A stretch of DNA of 64,000 nt, taken from assembly GCF_000230995.2 (NCBI RefSeq), contig NC_019973.1, positions 2,742,001 through 2,806,000 of the forward strand, read 5' to 3'. The DNA is from Mesorhizobium australicum WSM2073. GTDB lineage: Bacteria > Pseudomonadota > Alphaproteobacteria > Rhizobiales > Rhizobiaceae. Under the pieces are notes generated by a model. It searched no databases. It worked only from the letters and a program-made list of their open reading frames with translations, and was not told the DNA's origin. Below are positions 1 to 8,464 of this stretch, piece by piece. The translations under genes and the position numbers were made by a program. The stretch's first letter is position 1, and each line of letters starts with the position of its first letter.

Positions 1-321
1 ATAAAGCTCGGTCGTTCGCCAGCATTCGGCGACTATCGAGGAAGCTTCATTAAGCCTATGAGTTTGATCTGCTTTCGTCTCTATGTCTATCGCTGACTAT
101 CGCCCCTAAGCGGAATTATTTGGCGGTAGATCTGACGGCATTCCTTTTCGCGTCATCGTTGCTGCAGACTGATACCGTCACTGCGGCCGGACTCAAGCCT
201 GTTGGCATCTCTCGAGGCAAGGCATTGAATCCAATGGGCTCTCACATAGCCTTGACGGTAAAACCAGTGACGGTAAAGTTAGGCATTTCACAATCCTAGT
301 TACGCCAGTTCGTCTCCTCCT
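1..321. other. Left-edge non-coding stretch
   Basis: No gene, tRNA or clear repeat is seen here. Because it lies directly upstream of an integrase it would be the natural place for an attachment site, but no tRNA 3' end or matching direct repeat was recognised inside the window. Confidence 0.4.
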
Positions 322-1575
322 ATGCTCACAGACATCGCACTTAAGAAGCTGAAATCAAAAGATAAAATATACAAGGTTGCTGATCGTGACGGTATGTACG
401 CGACCGTGGCTCCCACAGGGCGAATATCGTTCCGATACGACTACCGAGTGAATGGTCGGCGAGAGACGGTGACGCTGGGCCGCTATGGTGAGGGAGGCAT
501 TTCGCTAGCAGAGGCGCGTGACCGCTGTCTTGCCGCACGAAAAATGGTGGCAACCGGAAAATCGCCTGCCCAGGAAAAGCAGCGTGACAAGCGGCGCCTG
601 TCTGCGACGGCTACGTTCGGCGATGCCGGCAGAGTATGGTTTAAAGAGGCGAAGATGGCGGACAGCACGCGCTCGATGCGCAAAGCCGTCTTCGATCGAG
701 ACATCTTGCCGATTTGGGATAAAAGACTCCTGACAGAAATCACGTCGGACGACTTGCGGGCGCTCTGCGCAAAAGTCAGGGACCGTGGCGCACCAGCAAC
801 GGCCATTCATGTCCGGGATATTGTTAAACAGGTCTATGGTTATGCCATTCTGCACGGCGAGAGGATCGCCAATCCGGCGGACGAGGTAGGACCGGCGTCG
901 ATAGCCACGTTCGAGGCGAAAGACCGGGCGTTGTCACCCGCAGAAATTCGAATCATGCTGAAGGAGTTGGAAAGTGTGCCGACTTTGCCAACCATTCGGC
1001 TGGGCCTAAAGCTGATCCTGCTCACGATGGTTCGGAAAAGTGAGCTTCTGGGCGCGACGTGGGATGAGGTAGACTTCGAGAACGCGGTATGGAGCATTCC
1101 CAAAGAGCGAATGAAGCGGAAGAAGCCCCACAACGTCTACCTGTCCCGCCAGTCCCTCGACATTATGATTGCGCTCAAGACTTGCGCTGCGAACTCTCGA
1201 TACGTGCTTCCATCTCGCTATGACGCCGATGAGCCTATGTCGCGCGCGACTTTCAATCGGATTACCATGGCGATTGTGGACTGCGCAAAAAAACAAGACC
1301 TGCCGCTTGCTCCCTTTACGGTGCACGATTTACGTCGGACCGGCTCCACGCTCCTAAACGAGATCGGATTCAATCGCGACTGGATCGAAAAATGCCTTGC
1401 CCACGAAGACAGTCGCTCCTCCCGCGGCGTCTATAACAAGGCGGAATACGAACCGCAGCGGCGCCACATGCTGCAGGAATGGGCCGACATGATTGAAGCG
1501 TGGGCGGCTGGCAATAAACACGCACCCACACTGCAGCCGATTTCCGGGGCGGCCGTCATCCTCGATCCCATTTGA
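322..1575 (+). CDS. P4-type tyrosine integrase
   Basis: Site-specific tyrosine recombinase of the kind that moves genomic islands, 417 residues, a normal length for the family. The N-terminus (MLTDIALKKLKSK, then a SFRYDYRVNGRRETVTLGRYG segment) is the DUF4102 arm-binding domain of P4-like integrases. A core-binding domain follows, then the catalytic domain with TMVRKSEL (catalytic Arg region), HDLRRTGSTLL (His-x-x-Arg box) and a C-terminal LAHED...VYNKAEY box supplying the Tyr nucleophile. The reading frame is intact. It is convergent with the AlpA-like gene, their 3' ends overlapping by 20 bases. It probably served an island whose remains lie to the right; the cargo next to it is badly decayed. 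Confidence 0.93.
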   Translation: MLTDIALKKLKSKDKIYKVADRDGMYATVAPTGRISFRYDYRVNGRRETVTLGRYGEGGISLAEARDRCLAARKMVATGKSPAQEKQRDKRRLSATATFGDAGRVWFKEAKMADSTRSMRKAVFDRDILPIWDKRLLTEITSDDLRALCAKVRDRGAPATAIHVRDIVKQVYGYAILHGERIANPADEVGPASIATFEAKDRALSPAEIRIMLKELESVPTLPTIRLGLKLILLTMVRKSELLGATWDEVDFENAVWSIPKERMKRKKPHNVYLSRQSLDIMIALKTCAANSRYVLPSRYDADEPMSRATFNRITMAIVDCAKKQDLPLAPFTVHDLRRTGSTLLNEIGFNRDWIEKCLAHEDSRSSRGVYNKAEYEPQRRHMLQEWADMIEAWAAGNKHAPTLQPISGAAVILDPI

Positions 1576-1918
1576 CGGGTCTCGTCTTCCGCGACCGCAC
1601 GTCTGGTCCCGGGGCCAGTTCGAGCGAACCAGCAGAGGACGCGTTCCGCCGTTCCTGAATCCACGCTTCGACTTCTCCCAGGTCCCAAACGACGCAGCGG
1701 GGGGTAAGATTGAACCGTCGGGGGAACTCGCCTCGTTGTTCCATTTCATAAATGGTCGTGTCCGACAATGGAACGATCTCTCGCAATTGCGAGCGGCGAA
1801 CAGTTCGCACAATCCGTCGCGCCTCAATGTGCGATAGAACCGGAAGGGGGCGGTCCGCTGGCGCGGCCTCTATGCCCTGGCAACTTTCGCGTTGAGGTTG
1901 CTTCTGGCGTTTGACCAT
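1556..1918 (-). CDS. AlpA-like excisionase/regulator
   Basis: Small DNA-binding protein of 120 residues. The middle part (REIVPLSDTTIYEMEQRGEF, then FPRRFNLTPRCVVWDLGEVE and AWIQER) is the winged helix-turn-helix pattern of the AlpA/MerR-like family, which controls integrase expression or helps excision of islands. About 45 residues precede the helix-turn-helix, longer than the shortest AlpA proteins, so the start may be further in. It faces the P4-type integrase tail to tail, and the pair probably formed one integration module. Confidence 0.8.
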   Translation of the reverse strand: MVKRQKQPQRESCQGIEAAPADRPLPVLSHIEARRIVRTVRRSQLREIVPLSDTTIYEMEQRGEFPRRFNLTPRCVVWDLGEVEAWIQERRNASSAGSLELAPGPDVRSRKTRPVKWDRG

Positions 1919-2425
1919 TTGCCTACCGAAGGGCTCCTTCGGGCCAATGATCGCGCATCTGCTCCAATCTGAGCATAGCTCTAAACTACGATCATATCGT
2001 CTCCTTTACCAACCGGCGAGCTTTGCGATGGTCGGCAAGCCTAGGTCTTGCTCACGAGCACACCGAGTGCGGCGACATCCATCACGCGATTGAGCGGACG
2101 GCGAACACACCCTGGACATCGGCGGAGTGCTATGCCCCGAAGATCGAATTTGAGACCAGCTTGCCCTGATGCGCAATGCAAAGCAGGTTGTAGCCATAGG
2201 AGTAATGCGCGGCGGCGATGTCGAAATCCGCCCAACTGGCCATAAGCTTACGCAGTACGATCAGAAAGGCCGCTTGCGTCGCGTGATTGCGTGGGCTGGC
2301 AGGCCCGACGAGGCGACCTCAGCCGCGACCAGGCGGCTGACCAGTTTCCCTGCCGCGTAAATCTCGACCCGGCCGGAACGATCGGCGGGGGTGATCGGAA
2401 AAGCAGACAGGCGGTTTGCGAAAAA
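1919..2425. other. Decayed island DNA without a gene
   Basis: Only short open frames occur on both strands and none resembles a protein I recognise. The stretch joins the AlpA-like gene to a chain of gene fragments and is probably eroded accessory DNA. Confidence 0.4.
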
Positions 2426-2790
2426 TCATGGTTCAATTCCTCGATCCGTGGGGGCGAAACTGGGCCAGTAGAGGCCGTCAGGCGTCGGCCGCTTGCCGAA
2501 GATAGCCTGACCGACGCGCACGACAGTGGCGCCTTCCTCGATGGTCGAAGTCTCCGGTCATGCCCATGGAGAGCCCGGTCAGCGCGGCGTTGTACTTCAC
2601 GGCTTGTCCCGCAGCCGGCGCAGCAGAATGAAGCAAGGCCGCACCTTGGCCGTGTCGGAGGAAAACAGCGCAAGTGTCATCAACCCGCATGGCCGGAGAC
2701 GTGGAAGCTGATCGAGAGTCTCCACGAAGGGCAGCAGTGCGTTCGGATGCAGGCCGAACTTGCTGTCCTCGCCAGACCCGACCAGCGGTC
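2426..2790 (-). pseudogene. Remnant of a YggS-like PLP protein
   Basis: Pieces of a YggS/PLP-homeostasis family protein lie on the minus strand in three reading frames. In order they are GEDSKFGLHPNALLPFVETL with a GLMTLALFSSD segment, then ALTGLSMGMTGDFD, then GQAIFGKRPTPDGLYWPSF ending at a TGA. The spacing and order match the C-terminal third of the family, including the conserved SMGM-x-D and FG-R motifs. At least two frameshifts separate the pieces and the N-terminal half with the PLP lysine is missing, so this is a dead fragment. Confidence 0.75.
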
Positions 2791-2801
2791 CGAAGGCCCA
2801 G

Positions 2802-2966
2802 CCGGGCAAGACGATCGTCGTGCTCGCCGGCGATCTCAAGAACGGAGGCATTCTGGGTGTCACCACCGGCGTGGAGGAAGCGGCAAAGGCGATCGGTTGG
2901 GAGGTCAAGGTGATCGACGGCGCTGGCTCCATCGGTGGCCGCACCGCCGCCGGCCAGGCGATGGCC
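2802..2966 (+). pseudogene. Fragment of a sugar-type periplasmic binding protein
   Basis: The frame reads PGKTIVVLAGDLKNGGILGV, then TTGVEEAAKAIGWEVKVIDG and GRTAAGQAMA. This is the start of the mature domain of a periplasmic-binding-protein-like (sugar ABC transporter or LacI-type) protein. It breaks off where an IS256 transposase fragment begins in another frame, with no upstream signal peptide. It is a relic about 55 codons long. Confidence 0.65.
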
Positions 2967-3066
2967 GAAGGTGCCGAAGCTGGCGACAATCATGGACGAC
3001 GCCGAGCCCGACGTGCTGGCCTACATGACCTTCCCGAAGGAACATCGCGCCAAGCTGCACTCGACG
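2962..3066 (+). pseudogene. IS256-family transposase, first fragment
   Basis: The frame reads WPKVPKLATIMDDAEPDVLA, then YMTFPKEHRAKLHST, which is characteristic of the region before the last third of IS256-family (mutator-type) transposases. The homology stops after HST and resumes at 4866 with TNSIEHLNGEIKRR, exactly the next residues of the family. The gene was therefore broken by an insertion of about 1.8 kb. The N-terminal two thirds with the DDE residues are absent. Confidence 0.8.
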
Positions 3067-3512
3067 GATGACATCGACAAGCGTGATTTCGGCTCTCCTG
3101 TGCGTTTCTTTGTTCGGCTTCAGGTGAGCTGTTTTTTCGCCCCCGCCTACAGGATTTCCCGTGCGAGCGTGTCGAGACGCAGTCAAGGCTGGCCGGTGCG
3201 ATTGGCGCCACGGCCGGCTGCGAGGTTTCCAGGCCACGCCTTGACGGCGTCGAGCAGGGCGCCATTCTGGAGCGGACCGAGGCGTCGGTCGTGCCGCCAC
3301 ATTTCCTTGTGCTATATTTGTCCGGCACGGACGACCACGTGGCAAAGAGTGGTGCGAGAGGATGAGAGTGCCGCCACGCAGCCGTTATAGTCGTTCCTCG
3401 TTTGTGGCGTCCGTGCGCCGCTTCGGCCCTCGTGACCGCCAATGCCGAACCATCAGCTCGTAGGCACGTTCGGCGTTCTCGGCCGAGGCTTTCTCGCTGT
3501 TTCGCAACTCCT
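3067..3512. other. Insert DNA between the IS256 fragment and the IS110 gene
   Basis: This lies within the insertion that splits the IS256 transposase. The short open frames look like chance. It may contain the outer end of the IS110-family element, but no terminal repeats were recognised; IS110 elements usually lack them. Confidence 0.35.
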
Positions 3513-4620
3513 TCACGTTGTAGGCGTAAGCCGAAACGCGGCGACCGACACCGCGCTCGCCTGGCGCGCAGCCTTGAGAGCGAGCTGCCTCTGCTTTGCC
3601 GCCACCAGCGCCGGATGAGCCCAGAAGTAGTCCTGCTCCTTTGTCAGCAGATGCCAGATCAACACGGCGAGCTTGCGGGCGAGCGCCACGGCTGTGACCT
3701 GATGGCCGCGCTTGTTGCGTATGCGCAGGAAGAAAGCTCTGAGCGGTCCGGGCGCCTTCGCCGCCGCCCAGGCGGCCTCGACCAGCATGGCGCGGGCATG
3801 GGAACGCCCATGTTTGCTGATCCGGCCATATTGCGCCAAGCCAAGACCGGATTGACGCACACAAGGATTGATGGCGAAATAGCTCACAAGCTTCTGCGGT
3901 TCGCGGAACCGCCAGATGTCGCCGACGGCGGCGATGATACCACTCGCGACGATGGCGTTCACGCCGGTGATCGTCTGAAGCCGCCGGACTTGCACATCAT
4001 CAACCGCTTCCTGGGCGATCTCCCGATCAAGGTCAGCCAGATCCTCGGCCAGGCGGTCGATCTCGCGGATGTGGCGAGCGATAGCGGCCCGCTCGTCGTC
4101 GGGAAGCACCTGCCGCTCGAGCCAGGCGCGACCCCGACGGTTGAACAGATCGGCATGCGGGCACTTCGGCACGAGGTGCGCCTGCAGGATGCCATGCACC
4201 TCGTTCTTCACGCGCGTGCGATGCCGCACGACCTGGTTGCGCCGCGCGACGAGGCGGCGAAGCCGCTCAGTGCGCTCATCGGGAACCCAGACCTCCGGCA
4301 GAAAGCCGCTGGCATGGAGCTGCGCCAGAACCCCGGCATCGATCTTGTCGGTCTTGATCCTGGCATGGGCGATCGCCTTCACCTGCATCGGGTTGGCGAC
4401 AATCACCCGCCCGACATAGGGCGACAGAACCCGCACCACCGCCATGGCGTTGCCCGTAGCCTCGACGACAATCTCATCCGTCCTTCGCAAACTGCGGCCG
4501 AACCCTTCCAGTCCCGACCGGGCCATGTCGACCCGTCCGTGATGGCGCAGTTGGCCATCTTCCCAAACCACCACCTCCGCAAAAGGTGCGGTGGATGTCC
4601 ATTCCAATCACGCGCCTCAT
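3513..4620 (-). pseudogene. IS110-family transposase, frameshifted near its start
   Basis: DEDD-type transposase. The natural start is ATG at 4620 (after a GAGGAGGA ribosome site), giving MRRVIGMDIHRT, where the Asp of MDIHR is the first catalytic residue. A run of four T on the coding strand (4581-4584) appears one base too long. Translation leaves the frame, while the rest (FAEVVVWEDGQLRHHGRVDM onward) continues intact for about 350 residues. That part includes the KTDKIDA region, the transposase_20 segment TITGVNAIVASGIIAAVGDI, and a C-terminal SKHGRSHARAMLVEAAWAA block. A downstream ATG in the shifted frame would lack the catalytic Asp. Confidence 0.85.
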
Positions 4621-4865
4621 CGACTCCTCCTCAAACAGTCGGGAGCCGACGGGCGACGCGACACCTTACGGATCCGCGCTCTCGGCGCAACCGGGCAGGT
4701 CGCATGGGCGGCCAGCTTCTAACGCAAGCTCGCTCATCGAATACACCGGCCTGCCCGCACTTGGCGCGCTCCCGGTGCCCCTGTCCCGGATGGTCGCACC
4801 ATACGCCGAAAATCGATCATCTCCAGCGGGGATCGGATGGCACCGTCATGATCCTACCGGTTACA
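4621..4865. other. Outer part of the IS110-type insert
   Basis: Non-coding sequence between the IS110-type transposase start and the point where IS256 homology resumes. It probably contains the upstream end of the IS110 element. No gene seen. Confidence 0.35.
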
Positions 4866-5078
4866 AATTCCATCGAGCACCTCAACGGCGAGATCAAGCG
4901 CAGGACGGAGGTCGTTGGCATCTTCACAAACGACGACGCCATCGTCCGTTTCGTCGGCGCAATCCTGCTCGAACAGAACGATGAATGGGCCGTGCAGCGG
5001 GCCAGATACATGACGCTGGAAACCATCAGCCAAATGAGCGATGATCCCCTCATCAGCTTGCCAGCCGTGGCACGCTGA
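4866..5078 (+). pseudogene. IS256-family transposase, C-terminal fragment
   Basis: About 70 codons reading NSIEHLNGEIKRRTEVVGIF, then TNDDAIVRFVGAILLEQNDE, WAVQRARYMTLETIS and a natural stop. This is the C-terminal end of an IS256-family transposase and continues the fragment that ends at 3066. It is open upstream in the same frame only by chance, running antisense across the IS110 gene. Confidence 0.85.
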
Positions 5079-5543
5079 TCAGCCCGGCCCCATGCCGGAG
5101 AGCGCGGCGACCAAGCCGTCAGCTACACCACTCCCTGGGACACGATCCGTCAACATCTTCCAGCTGATCCCTGGCCGGGGACGGGCAAGCGGATTGATTG
5201 ACGAATGCTTTTGTTGGCCTGCGACGTGCGAGACAACACTGACATGTGGCGCGAAGCAGTTATTCCGCTTACGCCGACGTAGATGCGCTATCGTTCAAGT
5301 CGCGCATAACAAGCATCTGCTCGGAAGTCCAAAATGACCCAACGCCTTCCGAAGGTCCGAAGTTGGCGGAAGACTCGGCCAAGAGTGCCGCCGAACGACC
5401 AGATCGCCGAGCACTTGATTAGGAGAAACGATCAACGCGCTACTATTAAACGATTTAAGTGTTGCGAGGAAAACGCGCGTGAATGATAGTATCTTCGCGT
5501 CAACTAAATTAGTTGGATGCGTGGATAACGCGGGGTGGGAGCG
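5079..5543. other. Intergenic region upstream of luxR-type gene
   Basis: The first part is the outer end of the IS256 element. The second part is the promoter region of the luxR-type gene and holds a short palindrome at 5501-5515. No gene is seen. Confidence 0.45.
5501..5515. promoter_or_regulatory. Palindrome upstream of luxR-type gene
   Basis: The sequence CAACTAAATTAGTTG has perfect 7-base arms around one central base and lies about 30 bases before the start codon of the regulator. It begins with the same CGTCAACT string as the three lux-box palindromes but has a different, AT-rich centre. It could be an operator for the regulator or another factor; this is inference from symmetry and position only. 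Confidence 0.45.
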
Positions 5544-6266
5544 ATGATCGATTCGGATGTATTCGAATTCGTCGAGCGTTGCAGAGCGCACACGGCACCT
5601 GGCCCCCTCCTGGATGACGTGCTCCTAACAGTGCGAAATCTCGGATTCGAGCACCTCATTCTCAGTGGTGTTCCGCTTGGCGGACAGAAGCTCGCGCCGA
5701 TGGTCGAACTCAATGGGTGGCCCGAAGGCTGGTTCAAACGCTACGTAGAAGCTGAACACGCGGCAGTTGATGGAGTTTGCATCTATTCGGCAAAGACACT
5801 GAAGCCATTTCTGTGGGCCGACGTGCCGGCAAAGTGGTCCGACACGAAAGGCTCACGACGTGTTGCAGGTGAGGCCACTGAGTTTGGCATATCGAGTGGT
5901 TTTGCGGTGCCCATGCTAAGCGTGCACCACTGGCAATCAGTCCTGTCGTTTGCGTCCTCAGCAAAGGTCTGCGCTCTCTCTCCGCGCGAGGAGGTGCAAC
6001 TGGTCACAATGGCGGTCTACGCGGGTATGGCGATCCAGGCATTGTCGCACGGCGATGAGGTCGAGGAAGGGCTGCTCACCGAGCGCGAGAAGGAAGTGCT
6101 CTTGTGGGCCGCTGCTGGTAAGACATCATCCGAAACATCGCAAATTCTGGGTCTGGCGGAGCGCACCGTTAAGTGGCACGCGACACGTGCACGCGAAGCT
6201 TTCGGCGTCGCAACGACCACCCAAGCTATCGTTGAGGCAGTGCGCAGGCGCATGATCCATCCCTAA
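5544..6266 (+). CDS. LuxR-family quorum-sensing regulator
   Basis: Transcription factor of 240 residues with an N-terminal autoinducer-binding domain and a C-terminal LuxR helix-turn-helix. Ligand-pocket residues are visible: Trp63 and Tyr67 (GWFKRYVEA), Asp76 and Trp91. The Pro that normally follows the pocket Asp is Gly77 here. The DNA-binding part is LLTEREKEVLLWAAAGKTSS followed by ILGLAERTVKWHATRAREAF. The ATG at 5544 sits behind GGGGTGGGAG, so it is preferred over an in-frame GTG at 5535. Directly downstream come three matching palindromes and, at 9868, a LuxI homologue. The likely role is activation of the whole 6.3-13.5 kb island in response to an acyl- or aryl-homoserine lactone; the ligand cannot be read from sequence. 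Confidence 0.93.
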   Translation: MIDSDVFEFVERCRAHTAPGPLLDDVLLTVRNLGFEHLILSGVPLGGQKLAPMVELNGWPEGWFKRYVEAEHAAVDGVCIYSAKTLKPFLWADVPAKWSDTKGSRRVAGEATEFGISSGFAVPMLSVHHWQSVLSFASSAKVCALSPREEVQLVTMAVYAGMAIQALSHGDEVEEGLLTEREKEVLLWAAAGKTSSETSQILGLAERTVKWHATRAREAFGVATTTQAIVEAVRRRMIHP

Positions 6267-6269
6267 TTT

Positions 6270-6299
6270 GCGTCAACTGTCCCATCGGACAGGTGACGC
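6270..6299. promoter_or_regulatory. lux-box palindrome 1
   Basis: The core 20-mer AACTGTCCCATCGGACAGGT (6275-6294) is extended by GCGTCA on the left and TGACGC on the right, giving near-perfect 13-base arms around CATC. It lies between the luxR-type gene and the small exported gene at 6362. The motif GCAA begins 20 bases after the core, as in the other two copies, and is followed by an AT-rich stretch (AAATAAT) that may be the -10 region. The box centre would then sit near -42, as expected for activation by a LuxR dimer. Confidence 0.85.
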
Positions 6300-6361
6300 A
6301 GTCCCGGTCAGCTGCAAATAATCGTGAGACCAGCCGGGGGACACGCAATGAGGGACACGCA

Positions 6362-6913
6362 ATGATCGCCGCTTACCTTGTCGACCCTAGTGCCTGGCGC
6401 GGCAGTTCACCGCGCATTGCATTTTGGCGCTTGATGTTGGCGATTTGCATGAGCGTGGGTATTGGAATTGGCACGCTAGCTGCAGCGCCGAATACGCCTC
6501 AGGAAATCACGGGCAAGTGGACGTACCGAAGCTTCCATAACAACAAGAATCTCGTAACCGACAACGACCAGACCGCTCTCGGTCTGTTCTTTGCGGAAGC
6601 TATTTTTACGTTTGATGTTTCTGCCGACAACACACTCAACGGAACGATCGACTGGAATGGCGGTGGCTTGGATCTCCATGGAAGCGTCCAACCAGCTGCA
6701 TCCGGCGCTCCCTTGACGGTTCAAATCGTAGGAATAGGGCGGCCTGGTACCGGCACTCAGGACTGGGAGTACGACTACTTCGGATATTTGGCGCACTCGT
6801 GGCCGCAAGGCGTCGGACAGGTGCCTGCATTGGTCGGGAGCGTCATAAGGGCCAAGCCGCACAACGGAGCACCTGCCGGTTATGTAGCATCGTTCATAGC
6901 GGTCCAACAGTGA
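6362..6913 (+). CDS. Exported protein of unknown function, upstream of tyrosinase
   Basis: Protein of 183 residues with a hydrophobic stretch at residues 26-42 (MLAICMSVGIGIGTL) followed by AAAP, consistent with a signal peptide or membrane anchor. The mature part is rich in short beta-like segments (ITGKWTYRSFHNNKN, LNGTIDWNGGGLDLHGS). I do not recognise the family. It is the first gene after lux-box 1 and is followed closely by the tyrosinase, so it may be a secreted partner or maturation helper. That role is suggested only by position, by analogy with caddie proteins of other tyrosinases. The ATG at 6362 overlaps the stop of a five-codon upstream frame that begins at 6348. Confidence 0.7.
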   Translation: MIAAYLVDPSAWRGSSPRIAFWRLMLAICMSVGIGIGTLAAAPNTPQEITGKWTYRSFHNNKNLVTDNDQTALGLFFAEAIFTFDVSADNTLNGTIDWNGGGLDLHGSVQPAASGAPLTVQIVGIGRPGTGTQDWEYDYFGYLAHSWPQGVGQVPALVGSVIRAKPHNGAPAGYVASFIAVQQ

Positions 6914-6971
6914 AGGCTGATCGGTACGAATTCATGAGATCCATTGCAATCAAATCATAGGGGGTCACACG

Positions 6972-8441
6972 ATGCTCACTCGTCGCAGTTTTCTAGCGGT
7001 CACGACAGTTGGTTTGGCGGCGCCGGCAATTCTCCGTTATCGACCAGCTTGGTCAGCGGCGGCGCGCGTCCGCCGAAATGCATCCACCATGGCCCCGACC
7101 GACCCATTTTTTTCCGATTATGCGCAAGCTGTCGAGGCTATGCATCAGCTGCCGGTGAGCGACCAACGCAACTGGCGAAATCAGGCGCTGATCCACATAC
7201 GCCACTGCACGCATGGCGTTTCCGACTTCACGCACTGGCATCGATGGTATGTTTCGTACTTTGAGCAGATTTGTTCAAAGCTGATCGGCAAGCCTGATTT
7301 TGCCTTGGCCTACTGGGACTGGGAGGAGAGCAAGAGCAAAGTTCCAGATCCCTTCTTCGACCTTCCGAAACTCAATGTGGTCCAATGGAACGACCAATCG
7401 AACGAGCAGTCTGACAATTGGGGGCCGGGTAGGGTTACGACTATCGGTGCGCGGGGAATCGCCCGAGCTCAAACCATGACGTCGATCCCGCAATTCGCCA
7501 ACTCGTTTCTGAAAACGACTCTGGACAGTATTCGCGGCCAATCCGATTTCGAAATATTCACAGGCCTGCTCGAGGGGCAACCGCACGGCAACGCCCATGT
7601 CGCCGTGGGATCTCTGCACGGGGCGAGGGGCCATATGGGCAGCGGGATGTCTTCGCTTGACCCCATATTTTGGCTCCACCATTGCAATATCGATCGCATT
7701 TGGGCCGAGTGGCAGGTTACCGGAAACACATCTGACGATCCTAAGAACACATATCCTGACAGCTTCTATGACGCGGATGGCAAGCCTGTCGGCAGTAAAA
7801 CATCGACAGGCGCGCTATCGCTAGGATCGTTCGACTACATCTACGATACAATCGAGCCGACGGTCATCGGACAAATTTCCGAGAAGCTCGATCTGCAAAA
7901 ATTCGACGCTGGCGGCAACTCGATGATGGCGAAGCTAAATTTGACCACCCCTGCCTCCATAGGATCAGGTGCCTCGCCAGGTCCTGCGCTACCAAACATC
8001 GAAAGGGCAGTCGATGTGAAGGTGACCGATTTGGTGCAGGCCCTTTCAGAAGTACGCGTGTTTCATGCGCCGGAAACATCTTTAAAGGCAATCGAGCCGA
8101 GCCGCATCGTTGCGCGTTTAGAGGGCGTTGAGACTCCTCAAAACACCGATATTGCAGTTGGCGTATTCGTGAATTGCCCTTATCTCACGCCCGAGACGCC
8201 TTCCGACGACAAACTCTGTGCGGGAGTGTTTAGCTTCTTTGGGCCCGGGGGACCGCATGGGCATCACGGCGGCCCAAGGAATGTCTACATCGACTTGACT
8301 GACGCCTTGCGGAGTGTCGCGTCGCAAGGTCGTCTGGCGGGGAACGGGTTCAAAGTCCAGTTAATGGCTGTTCCTGTCGCCGAGGGCGTTCCCGCGGACA
8401 CTCGTATCCCCTTTAAGGGCGTTACGATCCTGTCGGCCTGA
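6972..8441 (+). CDS. Tat-exported tyrosinase (type-3 copper polyphenol oxidase)
   Basis: Copper enzyme that hydroxylates phenols and oxidises diphenols to quinones, the entry to melanin-like polymers. It has 489 residues. A twin-arginine signal begins TRRSFLAVTTVGLAAPAI, so export of the folded, metallated enzyme is expected. The CuA site lies in HIRHCTHGVSDFTHWHRWYV, with His78, His81 or His88, and His90 as candidate ligands. The CuB site has His205 and His209 (EGQPHGNAHV) and His236 or His237 in DPIFWLHHCNIDRIWAEW. A C-terminal domain of about 150 residues, as in plant polyphenol oxidases, carries a Gly/His-rich loop (GPGGPHGHHGGP) that may cover or load the active site. It is probably transcribed from lux-box 1 with the 6362 gene. 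Confidence 0.92.
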   Translation: MLTRRSFLAVTTVGLAAPAILRYRPAWSAAARVRRNASTMAPTDPFFSDYAQAVEAMHQLPVSDQRNWRNQALIHIRHCTHGVSDFTHWHRWYVSYFEQICSKLIGKPDFALAYWDWEESKSKVPDPFFDLPKLNVVQWNDQSNEQSDNWGPGRVTTIGARGIARAQTMTSIPQFANSFLKTTLDSIRGQSDFEIFTGLLEGQPHGNAHVAVGSLHGARGHMGSGMSSLDPIFWLHHCNIDRIWAEWQVTGNTSDDPKNTYPDSFYDADGKPVGSKTSTGALSLGSFDYIYDTIEPTVIGQISEKLDLQKFDAGGNSMMAKLNLTTPASIGSGASPGPALPNIERAVDVKVTDLVQALSEVRVFHAPETSLKAIEPSRIVARLEGVETPQNTDIAVGVFVNCPYLTPETPSDDKLCAGVFSFFGPGGPHGHHGGPRNVYIDLTDALRSVASQGRLAGNGFKVQLMAVPVAEGVPADTRIPFKGVTILSA

Positions 8442-8464
8442 TTTCAGCCCGAATCGTGGCGCGT

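Noticed and set aside
1..321. Possible tRNA or attachment site beside the first integrase
   Set aside because: No cloverleaf or tRNA 3' end could be drawn and no matching repeat was recognised in the window.
3402..5078. Very long open frame on the plus strand
   Set aside because: It is antisense to the IS110 transposase for most of its length and only its last 70 codons are real (IS256 C-terminus).
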